Of a DNA stretch of 64,000 nucleotides, positions 42,797-54,700 are shown piece after piece. The notes beneath the pieces are model-generated. The model was not told where the DNA came from and made no database searches. It saw nothing but the letters and a program-made list of their open reading frames with translations. Source of the stretch: Pseudomonas bharatica CSV86. GTDB lineage: Bacteria; Pseudomonadota; Gammaproteobacteria; Pseudomonadales; Pseudomonadaceae. Both the position numbers and the translations under genes were made by a program. The DNA lies in the NCBI RefSeq assembly GCF_000319305.2, contig NZ_AMWJ02000001.1, forward strand, positions 1,364,001 to 1,428,000. Reading direction: 5' to 3'. Numbering within the stretch: position 1 is the stretch's first letter; every line of letters starts with the position of its first letter.

Positions 42797-45700
42797 TCAG
42801 CCGGCGTCCAGGGCCTGTTCGGTGAAAGTCCGTGCCTGCTCGTGCAGGGCGTTTTCACGCTCCATGCCGAGCTGGTTCATGCGCTGCAGATAATCGCCTT
42901 CCGGCATCTGCGTCCGGGCTTCGCACAGGCGTTCGAGGCTGTCCCAGAAACGTGCCTCTATACGTCGGAAGTCCGACCCGTGTCGCTCGCGCAGATGCTC
43001 GAGCCAGAAATCCTGGCGGGCGATGAAGTCGGCCAGCGCGGGACTGGCCTCGGCAGTCTCCACCGCCGTCCTGGCTTGGGCGAGGTCAAGGTCGGACAAT
43101 GCGGCCATGTCGCCGAACTGCATGTGCCGGGGCTGTCCGGGCAATTGCAGGACCTCGGCCAGGCGCACGCGCAAGGCCAGGCTGATTTCCACTTCGTCCA
43201 CCAGTTCGCCCGCCAGGTGCCGCTGCGCAATCAACTGCAAGGCGTGCTTTTCCAGGCGATCCAGGCGGAACAGGCGGCGGGCGAAGGCGAGCAGCGCCGT
43301 CCCATGCTCGGTCTCGGGCACCCTGGCGGCAGCCAGGCTGACCTGCAGACGTACATCGAGCACGCTAAAGCTCGATGACACACTGTCCACGCACGTGGTC
43401 GGTGCATTGGCCAGCTCGAACAACGACTCGCGCAAGGCGGTGTTTTCCACCGCGGCGGCGATCATCTGCCATACGCGCTGTTGTAGATGCTCCGGCGCCA
43501 GGCGGTACTCGGCGGTGTCCAGCAGGTCGCCGATCAAGCTGAAGAATGCTGTCGAACCCGGCTCGGCGCGCAGGCTCTGCCATTGTCCGGCACGCTCGCG
43601 CATGAGGTCATCGTGCATGCCGGCCAGCCACTGTTCGCAGACCTCATCGCTGGTGCTCTGTTCCAGGCCCGCCCTGTCCATCTCGCCAAGCCCCACAAGC
43701 GCTCGCGCACCTCGGGATGCAACGGATTGTCGAACAGCACGGTAGCGCTGCGGATGCGCGCGGATGCAGAGAAGAACGCCTCCGGCAACTGCTCCAGCTG
43801 GTTGCCGCGCAGATCTGCAAGTTCCAGGAAGGCCCGGTTGACCAGGCCCCCTGGCAGGGCCGCGATACCCGTACCGCGCAGGCTCAGGCGTCGCAGGCGT
43901 AGCAGGGGACTGACGTCGGGGCTGCGACCGAGTGGATTGCGATCCAGGCTCAGCACCTCCAGGCGGTTCAGTCCGGACAGCGTAGCCTGGCTGGAGTCGT
44001 CCATGCAGATCTGGTTGCCGTCCAGATACAGCTCCTGCAACTCGGTCATGCTCGCCAGCGCCGGCGGGATCCGCTCACAGGTGTTGTGTCCGAGGTCAAG
44101 CCAGCGCAATCGGGTGAAGCTACGCAGGAAGCCGTTTACCGCGATACCCTGCCTGGCGCCGGAGAGGTTGAGCTCCAGCACATGGGAGAAGTCCACTGCT
44201 TCCGGCAGTTCCGGCAGGTCGCCGCCGAGGGAGCGTGCCAGGTCCAGTCGATAACCGATGATGCGGCCTTCCATATCCGTTACCGATGAGGTTTGCCGGC
44301 ACCAGCCGCGGCGAATTTCGTCGGCCACCCGGCGCCGCGCGCCGCGGGCCAGCAACGGGGCGCCCTGCGTCCAGCGGGCCAGTGCCTGGTCGAGGTTGCG
44401 CAGGTTTTCCTGACCGCGCAACAGAGCGCCCATGGGATCGCCGTCCAGTTGCTGGATCTGCTCCAGCCAGACTCTGGCCTCCAGTTCGCTGAACCCGGGA
44501 TACAGGCTGCGCACCATGCTGGTGAGAGTGGTACTGCCGGGACGTCCCCGACCGCTGAGTGGGTAGCCGCGGCGCCCGTCTGCCAGGCGTTGCGGCGCGC
44601 GGAAGTAAACCGGTGGTCGACTGATGCCGAGCAGGCCGGGCAAGCGCTCGCGGTCGATGTCGGCTTGCTGCCGCAGGAGGATGAGCATGGCCGTGGCATC
44701 GTTGCACCCCAGGGCTGCGCGTTGCTGGGCCCCAAGCCCGTCCACCAGGGCCTGGAACAGGCTGCCGCTGGCCTGGCCCAATGCCGCTCCGCCGGTTTCG
44801 TAGGCGCGGAATTGCCCGTCCCTGCCCACCAGAACCCGGACCTCATAAGCCTCGGCCAGGGGCAGGACCCGTTCTATGACAGGACCATCGAAGCTGTTTT
44901 CGCGCAGTTCGAAGCTCAGCCCGCGGGGCCACTGCGGCAAGCTGCGGAACAGGGAAAACACCATGCGCACCGTATCGCTGCCACAACGGCTGTCCAGATA
45001 CAGTCCTTCCAGCGCCTGCAGAACGCGTACCTCGCGCATGGCCTGGCGGGCTTTTTCCTGAAGCTCCAGGGGCAGGCGCTGCTCGGCATGCAACTCGCCG
45101 GTATCCGCCAGCAAGGCTTCTATGAAACGCTCGGGCAGCCCGGGGAACAGTTGCTGCACGCGCAGGCCTGTGGCGTCCAGGGTAGGAGCGGTCTGCCGCG
45201 CCAGCTGTTCGAACAGTGCTGGCCGCAACGCCTGTGCATCGGCTGTCCAGGCCAGGCGCTCGTCGTCGACGGTGGGGGAGGCGGGCTGCAGCTCCCGGGC
45301 GGCGGCACAAAGGCCGGCATCCAGCCGGTCAATCGGGGTGCCGTCGTCGAGCTGTTCGAAGAAGTCGGCGATGCGCGCATCCAGGCTGAAGTCGGCCAGG
45401 ACCTGGACCAGTTCCACCGGCATGGGCCGACGCTCTACAAGCAACCCGCGCAGGCTTGCCTCGTCATGGCCGCAGATCGCCGCAACCTGTTCGCAGGCCA
45501 CTGGGCTCAGGCCGTCGGTACGTGGCCCGAAGCGACGCAACAGTGCAGCGCGGCCCTGCCATTGCAACGGGTCCTCGCCGCTCTGCCACCAGGCGCCGTC
45601 GCCGTTGCCGGTCAGTTCCGGGGTCCAGGCCCCGCGGCGCGATGGGTGGACGATGCGCCAGCGTGCCTCGGCCGTGGGCCGTCGCACTTCGAGCAGTTGC

Positions 45701-47231
45701 TCGCCGTTGCGCCACCAATGGCGTCCCTGCACCCGCACCAGGCCATCGGCATCGGCGGGTTGCTGCAGGGCCAGAGGTGCCTGGTGGTTGGAGCGCTGCG
45801 CCGACCAAAGCACCCGCCTGCCATCGCTACGGACCACAGGCAGCAGAACATCGACGAACGCGCTGCGCTTGAGCTGGCGCGCGACCATGCCCACTCCTGC
45901 ACCGACCAGCGCGGTGATCGCCAGATTGCCGACCACGCCGAACAAATGGTCTAGCGCCTCCTGGCGTTGGCCGTGGCTCCAGTCGACCACGCCCTCGTAG
46001 GTTTCCGAAAGCACGTCCTTGATCAGCCCCGCCAGCATCAGTTCGCCGATCCCCGGGATAAACGAGGCGAGCAGGCTGCCCACATTCGCGCCGACGGACT
46101 TGAGCGCTTCCATGCGCTGGCGATGCAGTGCCTGGTCGATCGCAGCGGTAGGTACCAGCAGTTGCGCGGCATCCGAGCGGATTCTGGCGATCTGTTGTCG
46201 CGCCAGCCATTCGAAAGGCGCAGGTCCGGTCGCCAGGCTTCGCACCTGCAACGTTGGTAATGCTGCCAACAGGCTGGACTGCAGCATGCCGAGGAAGCTC
46301 AGACGGTCGTCCCGTTGCAGTTGTCGACTGATGAACTCGGCGTAATCCGCATTGCGCAGACAGGAAGCCAGGTCGTCATTGAGCGCGGCCAGCGATACGC
46401 ACTGGCGTATTGCCCGGTCGGGGTCGTTGGCCAGGTACAGCAGTACCTGACCGGCGAGCTTCGGATGGCTGGCGGATGCCTGCAACAACAGTGCGCCGTG
46501 CACGTCGAAGCCGAGCAGTTGCAGATGCCCGATGCTGGCGTCACTGGCCGGGCGATCATTGGCCAGCTCCAGCAGCAATTGCTCGGCGTCGGCATCGATC
46601 TCGCCCTTGAGCAAGGCACAGCGGGCATGGGCAGCCAGGGCCGCGCGCTTGTCGTCGCTCAGCAGCTTGATGATCTGCTGGCGCTGCAGCGGATCTTCGG
46701 GCTCCAGGACCTCACGCAAATGCTGTTGGTATTGCCCGCCCAGGTCCAGCTTGCGGCATCGCGCCGCGACTTCGGCTGGCGCGCAAGCCAGCAGCCTGCC
46801 GTCCTCAACGATGCCGGTGCCCGGGTAATGGGCCCGGGCTGCGCCTCATCCTGCTCGAAATTGCCCAGCAGACGGCTCCACAGGTCTCTGTCCACCGGGT
46901 AGTAGTGGAATGATGGCAAATCCACATCGGTGATGCGGAACACCGGCATCTTCACGCTCAGGCGGATATCGCGCCACACCGACCTGGCCGGCTGCGGTGT
47001 GCAACCAAGCCCGCGCAGCATCTCGAGCAACCGTGGCTCGGCGAAGTGCTTCGGGGCCTGGATGCGCCCGAGCAATTCGCCGACCCGGGCCTGAAGGTGG
47101 TGGTGGCTGGACAGGCTTTCGCGCAAGGCGTCGAGCTGTTCGATGGAGGCGCGTTTCAGCCATTCGGGACTTTTGGCGGCGATGAAGCGGTCGAGGGCGT
47201 GGGCATCGGTGAGCGGGGGCGTGTCGTTCAT
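42797..47231 (-). pseudogene. LRR effector with NEL-type E3 ubiquitin ligase domain, frame broken twice
   Basis: The start at 47231 (MNDTPPLTDAHAL) opens a protein of about 1478 residues once two bases are restored. The first break is at 46830-46832: repair joins NFEQDEAQPGP to HYPGTGIVEDGRLL, which aligns with YYPGSGVVENGELL of the neighbouring paralogue. The second is in CCCC at 43691-43694: repair joins RERLWGL to GEMDRAGLEQ. Order: N-terminal toxin-like region; hydrophobic stretch with FIPGIGELMLAGLIKDVLSE and YEGVVDW at 45880-46100; LRRs at about 43800-44250; NEL domain with TTCVDSV (Cys codon 43391-43393). It lies head to head with the paralogue at 47404 and probably serves as a host-directed ubiquitin ligase. 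Confidence 0.85.
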
Positions 47232-47403
47232 GGGAGGCTCCTGGGTTTCAAAGCCGGGAGCCTAGAGGGATAAGGTCAGTCGCTGTCAGCGGGAACACGC
47301 CCCTCCGGGAAAAGCCTGCAGGCACGCCGTGATGCATTTCCATCTATTCGCTGGCAAGCGTCCGTTCCTAGCCTGCGGCTCTTCAACCCGAGGAGCCTTG
47401 CCC

Positions 47404-50400
47404 ATGAGTGAACTTACGCCGCCCCCGCCAATTGCAGCCGTCCAGCCCGACCTGGATGACGGTACGGAAATCAATCGGTTCATTTGTACTATTGCACCGC
47501 ACTGGATCAAGTCCGCCACAGCGGAGCAACTTGATCATTTGCATGCGAGTCTTTCCCGATACCACTCCAGCCATGTGGCAATCGAGCAGTTGTTGTCTGC
47601 AATCGAACCGGCGGACACATTTGCAGTGTCACACTACGGCGCTCTTTTCAACGAGTTGCTCGGTCGGGATATCGATATTGCAAAGAGCGAATGGCTGGAG
47701 TTCGGGCTGCATGTGGAACAGCCACCAGTACGAATTACTGATGTCGATCTTCCAGGGTTTCGCCGGTATTCGAAATCGCAGGACCTCTTGCGTCGCCTGC
47801 TACAGGGTTTTGAAACTGCACAATGTGATGATTCGTTCTATTACCCGGGCTCCGGCGTGGTCGAGAACGGCGAACTCTTGCCGCTCGAACCGGAGCGGGT
47901 CGCTGCTCGCTGTCGTCAGGCAGATATCGGAAAACGCTATCTGGAACACATAGACGGTGTCATTTATCCCGTCGATCCCGATTCGCGATATCAACGGCTG
48001 GCGCTGTTATCCGGTGCTCAGCGCGACCTGTTCTTCGCCAACGCCTATTGCAGTTACCTGCAAGGCGAGCTGGATGAACACGCATTGAAGATGTGCCTGG
48101 ACGTTGACTCGGGGTCACTGGGTTACGGGGAACTCCCGTGCGCTGTGTTTCTGTCGATGTCTTCGGCGTCCTGTTGGCCAATGCGCTGGTGTTCGAGGCC
48201 ATAGGGGAACCCTTGTCTGGCGCTGTGCGCTGGTACAAGTCAGGCCTGGTACGGCAGGTGATTCTTTACTTGCCAGGGGATCGGCTACGGCCCTTCCGTC
48301 AATATGCATCGTGGTATGCACTGAGACATGCCTTGGGCGAGCAGTTGGCCGAGCCGGAATACCGACGGTGGTTCATTGGCCAGTTCCAGCGCGATCGTCA
48401 GTTGGATATAGCTGAAAGATTATCGGCGCAGGGCGCCACGCCCGAATTGGAAATCACTACCCGGGGCGTCGGCAGCAAGCTCTTCGATATTTTGGCGACG
48501 AGGCAAATATGGCGCATCAAGGCCGACGCCGCCGCCCTCATCGTCCCCGTTGCACTGCTAGACGACGCGGCCTATCGAAAAAAGGCAGAGCAACTGGAAA
48601 GTGCGGGCCTGGGGGCGTTGCAGCTATTGGGCTCGTTCATCCCTGGTGTGGGGGAGTTGATGCTGGTCGCGACGGTGAAAGACTTGCTGAGCCAAGTGTA
48701 TGAAGGTGTGGAAGACTGGACCCATGGTGAGTGCACGCAAGCGCTGGATCATTTCATGGGGGCGCTGCGCACTGTTGCGGTTTCTGCGATCACCGGGGCG
48801 GCCGTTCATATCGTTGCCAGGCAACTTCCGGTCGGGCATTTGCAACATCTGATTCCTGTCATACGCCGGGATAATGTTCGGCGTCTATGGGCCAATCAAG
48901 CTGAACGGGCCGGTTCATCCAATTTCTTGCTCAATAGCAATGAACAAGAGGGTTGGTGGCGTTCCGAGGTGCATCCGCTGGAGTGGACCGGTGCCGCTCG
49001 AATGCTGTCGCGAGAGGACACTGACACCCAGGATCTGGGTGATGATCAGCTCAACGATCTGTTGAGGATTTCCGGGATTGACGAGTCCTATCTACGAGGT
49101 TGTCTCGTCGAGGAGCATTCGATCCCGGTGGAGTTGAGAGACTCGCTGGAGCGTTTTCAGGCCGACCGGCGAATAGACCGGTTACTGGACAACATTGCAG
49201 TGAGTGCAGAGCGGGCCCGTGAGTCCGATTCCGAGTTGTTCGAACGTGCTCGTCAGCTTTTAGAGCCATTGCCGGTTACGGTTGATGCCGTGTTTCAGAA
49301 GCGGCACCCGCTTTTCCAATCCCTGGTGAGCGAAACCAAGGGCGCCGCGGGCATGGGCCACGATGTTATGCGACGCGACTTTCCTGGTCTGCCGGATCGT
49401 TACGCCGACGTGCTCCTTGAACATATGAACGCTGCCGAACTGGAGCAACTGGAGTCGGGCTCGCGGATACCCTTGTCGACTGGGCAGCGTATTGTCCGGA
49501 TGCTTCGCGGATTACGAGTGAAGCGGGCGCTCGAAGGTATCTACTTCAACAACTTTCATAATCCCGACAGTGTCCGGGTGATCTTTGCTGCCTGCAGCAA
49601 TCTAGCCGAGTGGCCAAGAGAGTTGAGCCTGCACGTGAAGAGCGCGCCGGCGGCGAGCGGGGTGCTTTATTCCCAGTCGGGACAGTCGCCTGTGATTTCG
49701 ATTCTCGTCCCGGAAGCAGGGCGAGTGCAGGTTGACAGAGGCACGCGCCTGGAGGCGTTCGACGATATTTACAAGGCGATCATCGATGTGTTGGGTACTG
49801 AACCTTGCAGCCGTTTGGGATGGAAAGACGGGAAACAGGCAAGACAACGTGTCACTGCAAAGGTGCTGGAGAAGCGGGAACTTGTATCAGGCTGGTTGAA
49901 CCTCGCGCAGCAAACACCCGCTTTCCGGCCGGTTCTGCGGCTTGCCGACGGGCGCTTGGGGTATCCGCTCAGTGGAAGAGCACCGGCACGGATATCCCTG
50001 TTGGCGAGGATGGCGCGGTCTTTGTATCCGGGTTTCGATAATGACCAGATCCAGGCATTTCTTGATCAGACGGCTGCGCAGGGAGGAGACGTTTTCAGCC
50101 GGTTGCTGGATTACCAGGAGGACTATCGCCGGCTGGAGCAAGCGTTGCATGCCTGGCGAGAACAGGGGCAAGGTCTTGGAAAGCTGAAGCGCTCATGGAT
50201 CATCAGGAAAATAAAGCGTTGCTGGCGAAGGCAAACCACGGCGATCCGTGATCATGGGGGGCGGATCCTTGGCTATTCCTTGAAGATCGACTCTCGGGAG
50301 TTCGATGGGCTGGGTGAGTTTCCCGAGGTCGACTTTTCCCATGTCATCGACCTGCGGATTCACAATGCACGGCTTTCCGATAACGCGGATCGGTTCCTCT

Positions 50401-51704
50401 CGTGTTTCAAATCGCTCAAGGTCCTTGTACTGGAGAGATGTGGCCTTGAACGAGTCCCGGCGGCCTTGCGTACCATGCGCAAATTGAAAGTGTTGAGCAT
50501 GAGGCGCAACACGTTCGTATTGCAACCGGAGGAAAAGCAGATCATAGGTTCACTGAATGGACTGCAGACGCTAGACCTGACCGGGATCGATCTGAGCGTG
50601 GGACTGGACTTGCATGGGCTGACGGCGTTGGGGGTGATCCGGCTGCGTGATTGCAAATTGGGTGTGGTGCCGGAAAGCCTGATTAGCTTGCCGTTCCTAG
50701 AGTTTGCCGATCTGCGCGGAAATGGTATCCGGAGGATGCCGGGAGGTGAGAGTGGACTGTTGCCGAGAATCCAGAATGCCTTGTTGCTGAGTGATCAGGA
50801 TAACGTGGGCCTGGATCATTGGTTCTATACCGCCCAGGATCAATTCCTGCGTTCTCTGGATGACACCCTTCGAGCATGCCTGAAGCCGTTCAAGGGGCAG
50901 GAAAGGTCGGATCGGGTCACGCTATGGAACAGCGTCGCGATGGAAGAGGGGGCGCGCGATTTCTTCGAAATTATCGCCAGGTTGAAGGACACGACTGACT
51001 TCAAGAATGCGCATTCCGATCTGTGCGGCCGTATCTGGTCCATGCTCACGAGCATGCACGAAGATACAGGTTTGCGCGAAGCCCTGTTCAACGTCGCCGC
51101 CCAGCCCGTCAGGTGCATTGACAGTGTTGCGAACGTATTCAGTGACCTCGAAGTAAGATGTCTGGTCTATCAAATCGGTTCTGCCGGAGGCGGGATACCC
51201 AAGCGTTTGGACATCACCCGACTCGTCCGTGGACTGTTTCGACTCGAGCAGCTTCAGAACATCGCCCGTGCCGATATGGTTGAACGATCACGTAGCGGCA
51301 AGGAGGTCGATGAAATCGAAATCAGCCTCGCCTATCGGATGGCGTTGAAAGAGCAGTTGCACCTGCCTGGCCAACCCGTGACTACAAAGTTCTCGGACCT
51401 GGTCAAATTGACCCCGGTGCAGGTGCAGCATGCCATCGAGCAAGTAACGCAGGCTGAAGCGAGCAATCGGTTTCCCGCCTTCGTCAATAATCTTGATTTC
51501 TGGCGGGAGTATTTGCGTAAAGAGTTCCCCGCACGATTCGAGCAGGTGGAGGATATCTACTGGCGAGAGCTGGAGCAGCTCGGCGCGCAGCAGTCGGTTC
51601 TGGCTGAAGGTGTTTACCTGCAAAAAATGAAAGAGCTGGGAAACCGGCGAGAAGAGCATTTGCGCAGGCTGGAAAGCGAGTTGACGGATAACGTGCTCTA
51701 TTGA
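47404..51704 (+). pseudogene. LRR effector with NEL-type E3 ubiquitin ligase domain, frame broken once
   Basis: ATG 47404 has AGGAG 9 nt upstream. About 1433 residues result if one base is added at 48135-48139 (CCCGTGCGC read as CCCGGTGCGC), joining DSGSLGYGELP to VRCVSVDVFGVLL. The rest is colinear with the paralogue on the other strand: hydrophobic stretch FIPGVGELMLVATVKDLLSQ with YEGVEDW at 48630-48830; conserved PVLRLADGRLGYPLSGRAP near 49930; few LRRs at about 50340-50740; and NEL domain with PVRCIDSVANVF (Cys codon 51114-51116). Base composition is more A/T-rich than its sister, so the pair is not a recent duplication. Same expected role in host ubiquitin manipulation. Confidence 0.85.
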
Positions 51705-51711
51705 GGTCGAT

Positions 51712-51736
51712 GTACCCGGTGGTTGCCACCGGGTAC
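51712..51736. terminator. Perfect hairpin between convergent genes
   Basis: GTACCCGGTGG-TTG-CCACCGGGTAC has 11-nt arms with no mismatch and a 3-nt loop. It lies 8 bp after the NEL stop codon and 18 bp before the stop of the convergent large gene. No T-run on either side, so it may be a bidirectional transcript end or RNA stabiliser. Confidence 0.55.
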
Positions 51737-51753
51737 GCTGCGGTCGGTTCCTG

Positions 51754-54700
51754 TCACGCTGGCGGACTAACAATGTTCAATAGTTCGTCGTGGGCCGCGG
51801 GTTCGTCATCTTCGTGCAAACGCGTGACGGACTTGCCACTGGTCAGCACTTTCGAGGCTAACGATCCGGGGAGAAGGGACTGGGATTTCACCAGGACATT
51901 GCTCATGACGCCCGCCGCATCATAGACGCTTTTCCTTTCCAGTAATGGGCCGTAGGCCGCAAGGGTTGCAGGGTCTACCAGATAACAGCCGGAACCGGAG
52001 CCGGTCGACCTGACCATCAACTGGTATAACGAACGGTTTTCGGTCCCGCCGGCGGAGGGTGCGAGTAATGAGACGAATCGTTGTCTTAGAAGAGCAACTC
52101 CGCTTTGGCAGTACCAACCGGCGGATGACGACCTGAACCGTCGATACTGCTTGAGCAACTCTCGCTGGGAAATTTTGTAGCCTTTGGAGGATGCCAGGCT
52201 GACAAGCTTGATGCTGCTGATGAATCCCGAGGCTGGGTTCAAGGCCTCCAGCGTCGATCTCAAGGACACTTCAGCGAGCGTGGAGGGCTTGATGCTTCTG
52301 GAACCGGTGAGCAGCTTCGAGAGGTTTTTCGAAAAGGGAATGGCCAATAATATGGCTTCGGCATAAAGCCAGAAGGCGGCCGATGAAAAGTTATTGGGAT
52401 CAAAGGCGGGTTTGGAGTTGATCAGTGATCGGATGTTCTCGACGAAAGGAACGAGGATATCCACGGTGTTGCTCAAGAGACCTTTTTTCCGGTCTTTTTC
52501 AAGCGAGGTTTCTCCCCAGGATAGTTGTTTCAATGTCTCTTTATCGCCCAGCAGCAGGTTATTGACCAGGGCATCAGTGATCGGGATGAACGGGGAACTG
52601 TCGTCGCCAGGCCCTTGCTGTGCGAGCGATGTGTGAACCAGGGGCTCGACAATCAGCGAAGACGAAGCGCCGGCATTGGGGCTGGTGCCCATAAGATACG
52701 CATGCCAGTCCACGGGAAGTGGTGTCCCTTCCCTGACCCAGATAGTAGCTGCACCCTTGGCGGTTCGGACCCTTCGTTCGACGAGCCTGCCGCCCACGGG
52801 GATCTGGACTTCTGCGGGCAAGGCCAGGCAAAGTCCTTGCAACGGGAGAAGCTGGAAATAAACCGTGGTTTTATGCTCCTTGATTTTCAACAGCACTCCG
52901 AATCGCCCCCTGAGGCAATTGGTCAGTCTGGGAGACTCCTGCTGGGCTTCAAGTTCCGGTACAGCGGTGCGCAGTGTGAAAATCTCGAAGTCACGCCGTT
53001 TGATAGCATTGATCATACGTTCCGGGAGTTGAAATAGCGCTTCCTCGGTTAGAACGCTGTACGCAGTCGATAGCGTTCTTGTGTAGTCATCGAACTTTTG
53101 TTCGAAAAGAGCATTCACATCTGCCAGCTCTGCGGCGCGTTTCTTGATTTGGTTATAGGCATCTTTTCGCAGGTTGTTGGCCTGCTTCAGCTCGGCGGAG
53201 TATTGACCAAGCGGCGGTTCGGCAACTGCCAGGGACCAGTCCTCAATGATTTCAGTTAGCGCTTCCGAGGCATAGACTTCATGAAACGGGTAGGCATGAA
53301 TGGTTTCATGGCTCTGGTAGAGGCAGATGTTGGAAGTGTTCCATTCCTCCGTAGCGAAGACCCCGGGGTATCGAGGGAACACTCTTTGAATTTCCGCTCT
53401 GACAATCGACATGCGGTCGGGAATTTGACGTTTGACATCCACGAGTGCCTGCTTGACTTGAATTTTGCGCTCTTCGAATGCGGTGAGGGCATCCTTGGCC
53501 AACTGCTCGTCCAGGCTCGATTCTGAAAAAGAGACCTTTCCTTTACGGAACTTTGTCCAGAGCAAGGCAGGCAGCCATTGTTGCTGGATAATAAATTTTT
53601 CGGTCTCGCTGTCGGCAGGCTCCATGCGTAGTTCATCGGCGAGTGACAGAAGCTCGTTCGTGGTTTTATCTTGCGATGAGCCAGCTGCCAATGCTTCCGC
53701 CAGATAGACAGAGCTGACGTACTCTGTTGTGATCAAGAGGCCGCCGTGCTTGATGGAGCTGTCGCAGGTCAACAGTTCGGGCGCAATTCGGTTGGCCACG
53801 AACAGGCATATCATGTCGACGGCTTCAGCCGAAAGGTGGCCGAGGCTACGCACATGGTTTTTGAAATCGATATAAATATCTGAATAGGATTTGCCGTTAT
53901 TTTGCTCTTTGTTCATATAGTAGCCAAGGAGCTTTTTGTTGACCTTGCTGGAGGGAGGGTCAAGATCAAGCAAAAGCGCATGGATGAGCAGGCTTGCATT
54001 TGCTACAACGGAGCCGGGGCGTCTGGAACTGCTGTACCAGTGCAGTGACTTGAGTATTCGCTCCGTCAATGTGTATGCCGCGGTGCTCGAAATCATCTTG
54101 TACAGAAAATAGAGCCATCTGTCGGTGTCTCTCCATGACAGGTTGTCTTCTCCAAGTATCTGGTTGCCGAGAAACTCAAAAAGCGTAGTGGCGCAATTGT
54201 TTTTTTTTAGGAAACTGGATACCACATTCCTGAGGGTGACATTTTCATCCTGATTCAAGAGTTTACTGGCGTCGATGAAGTCGCGTCTGAGGCCACAACC
54301 CACTCGTCCAATTTGCGTTTCAATAGCCTTGAGCAAGGCATCGGGCGGCGTGCTTGGAAGTGTTTGTAAGTAATACCCAGCAGCTTCCTGTAAGCCAATC
54401 TTCCCGTCACTGCACAGGGAGAGGCTGGATGAGGAAGCGGACTTCAAGCTTTCCAACGCGTCCTTCTGCATATTGTCGTTCAATGATGAACCGTCGAATG
54501 ACCAGTCGAGATCATGGGAATGCTTTATTGTAAACGCCCCGGATTCATCATCTACACTGCAGTAAAAGAACGATGCGCCAGGCGCATTGGCCGGCGATAG
54601 TTTCGGGAGCAGGGTAAGGAAATCCTTCAGTGCTTGTGAGGTCTTCTTTGCCAGCAGCGTACCGGTGGACGGGCGGTAACGATAACTTGCAGTGTCCTTG

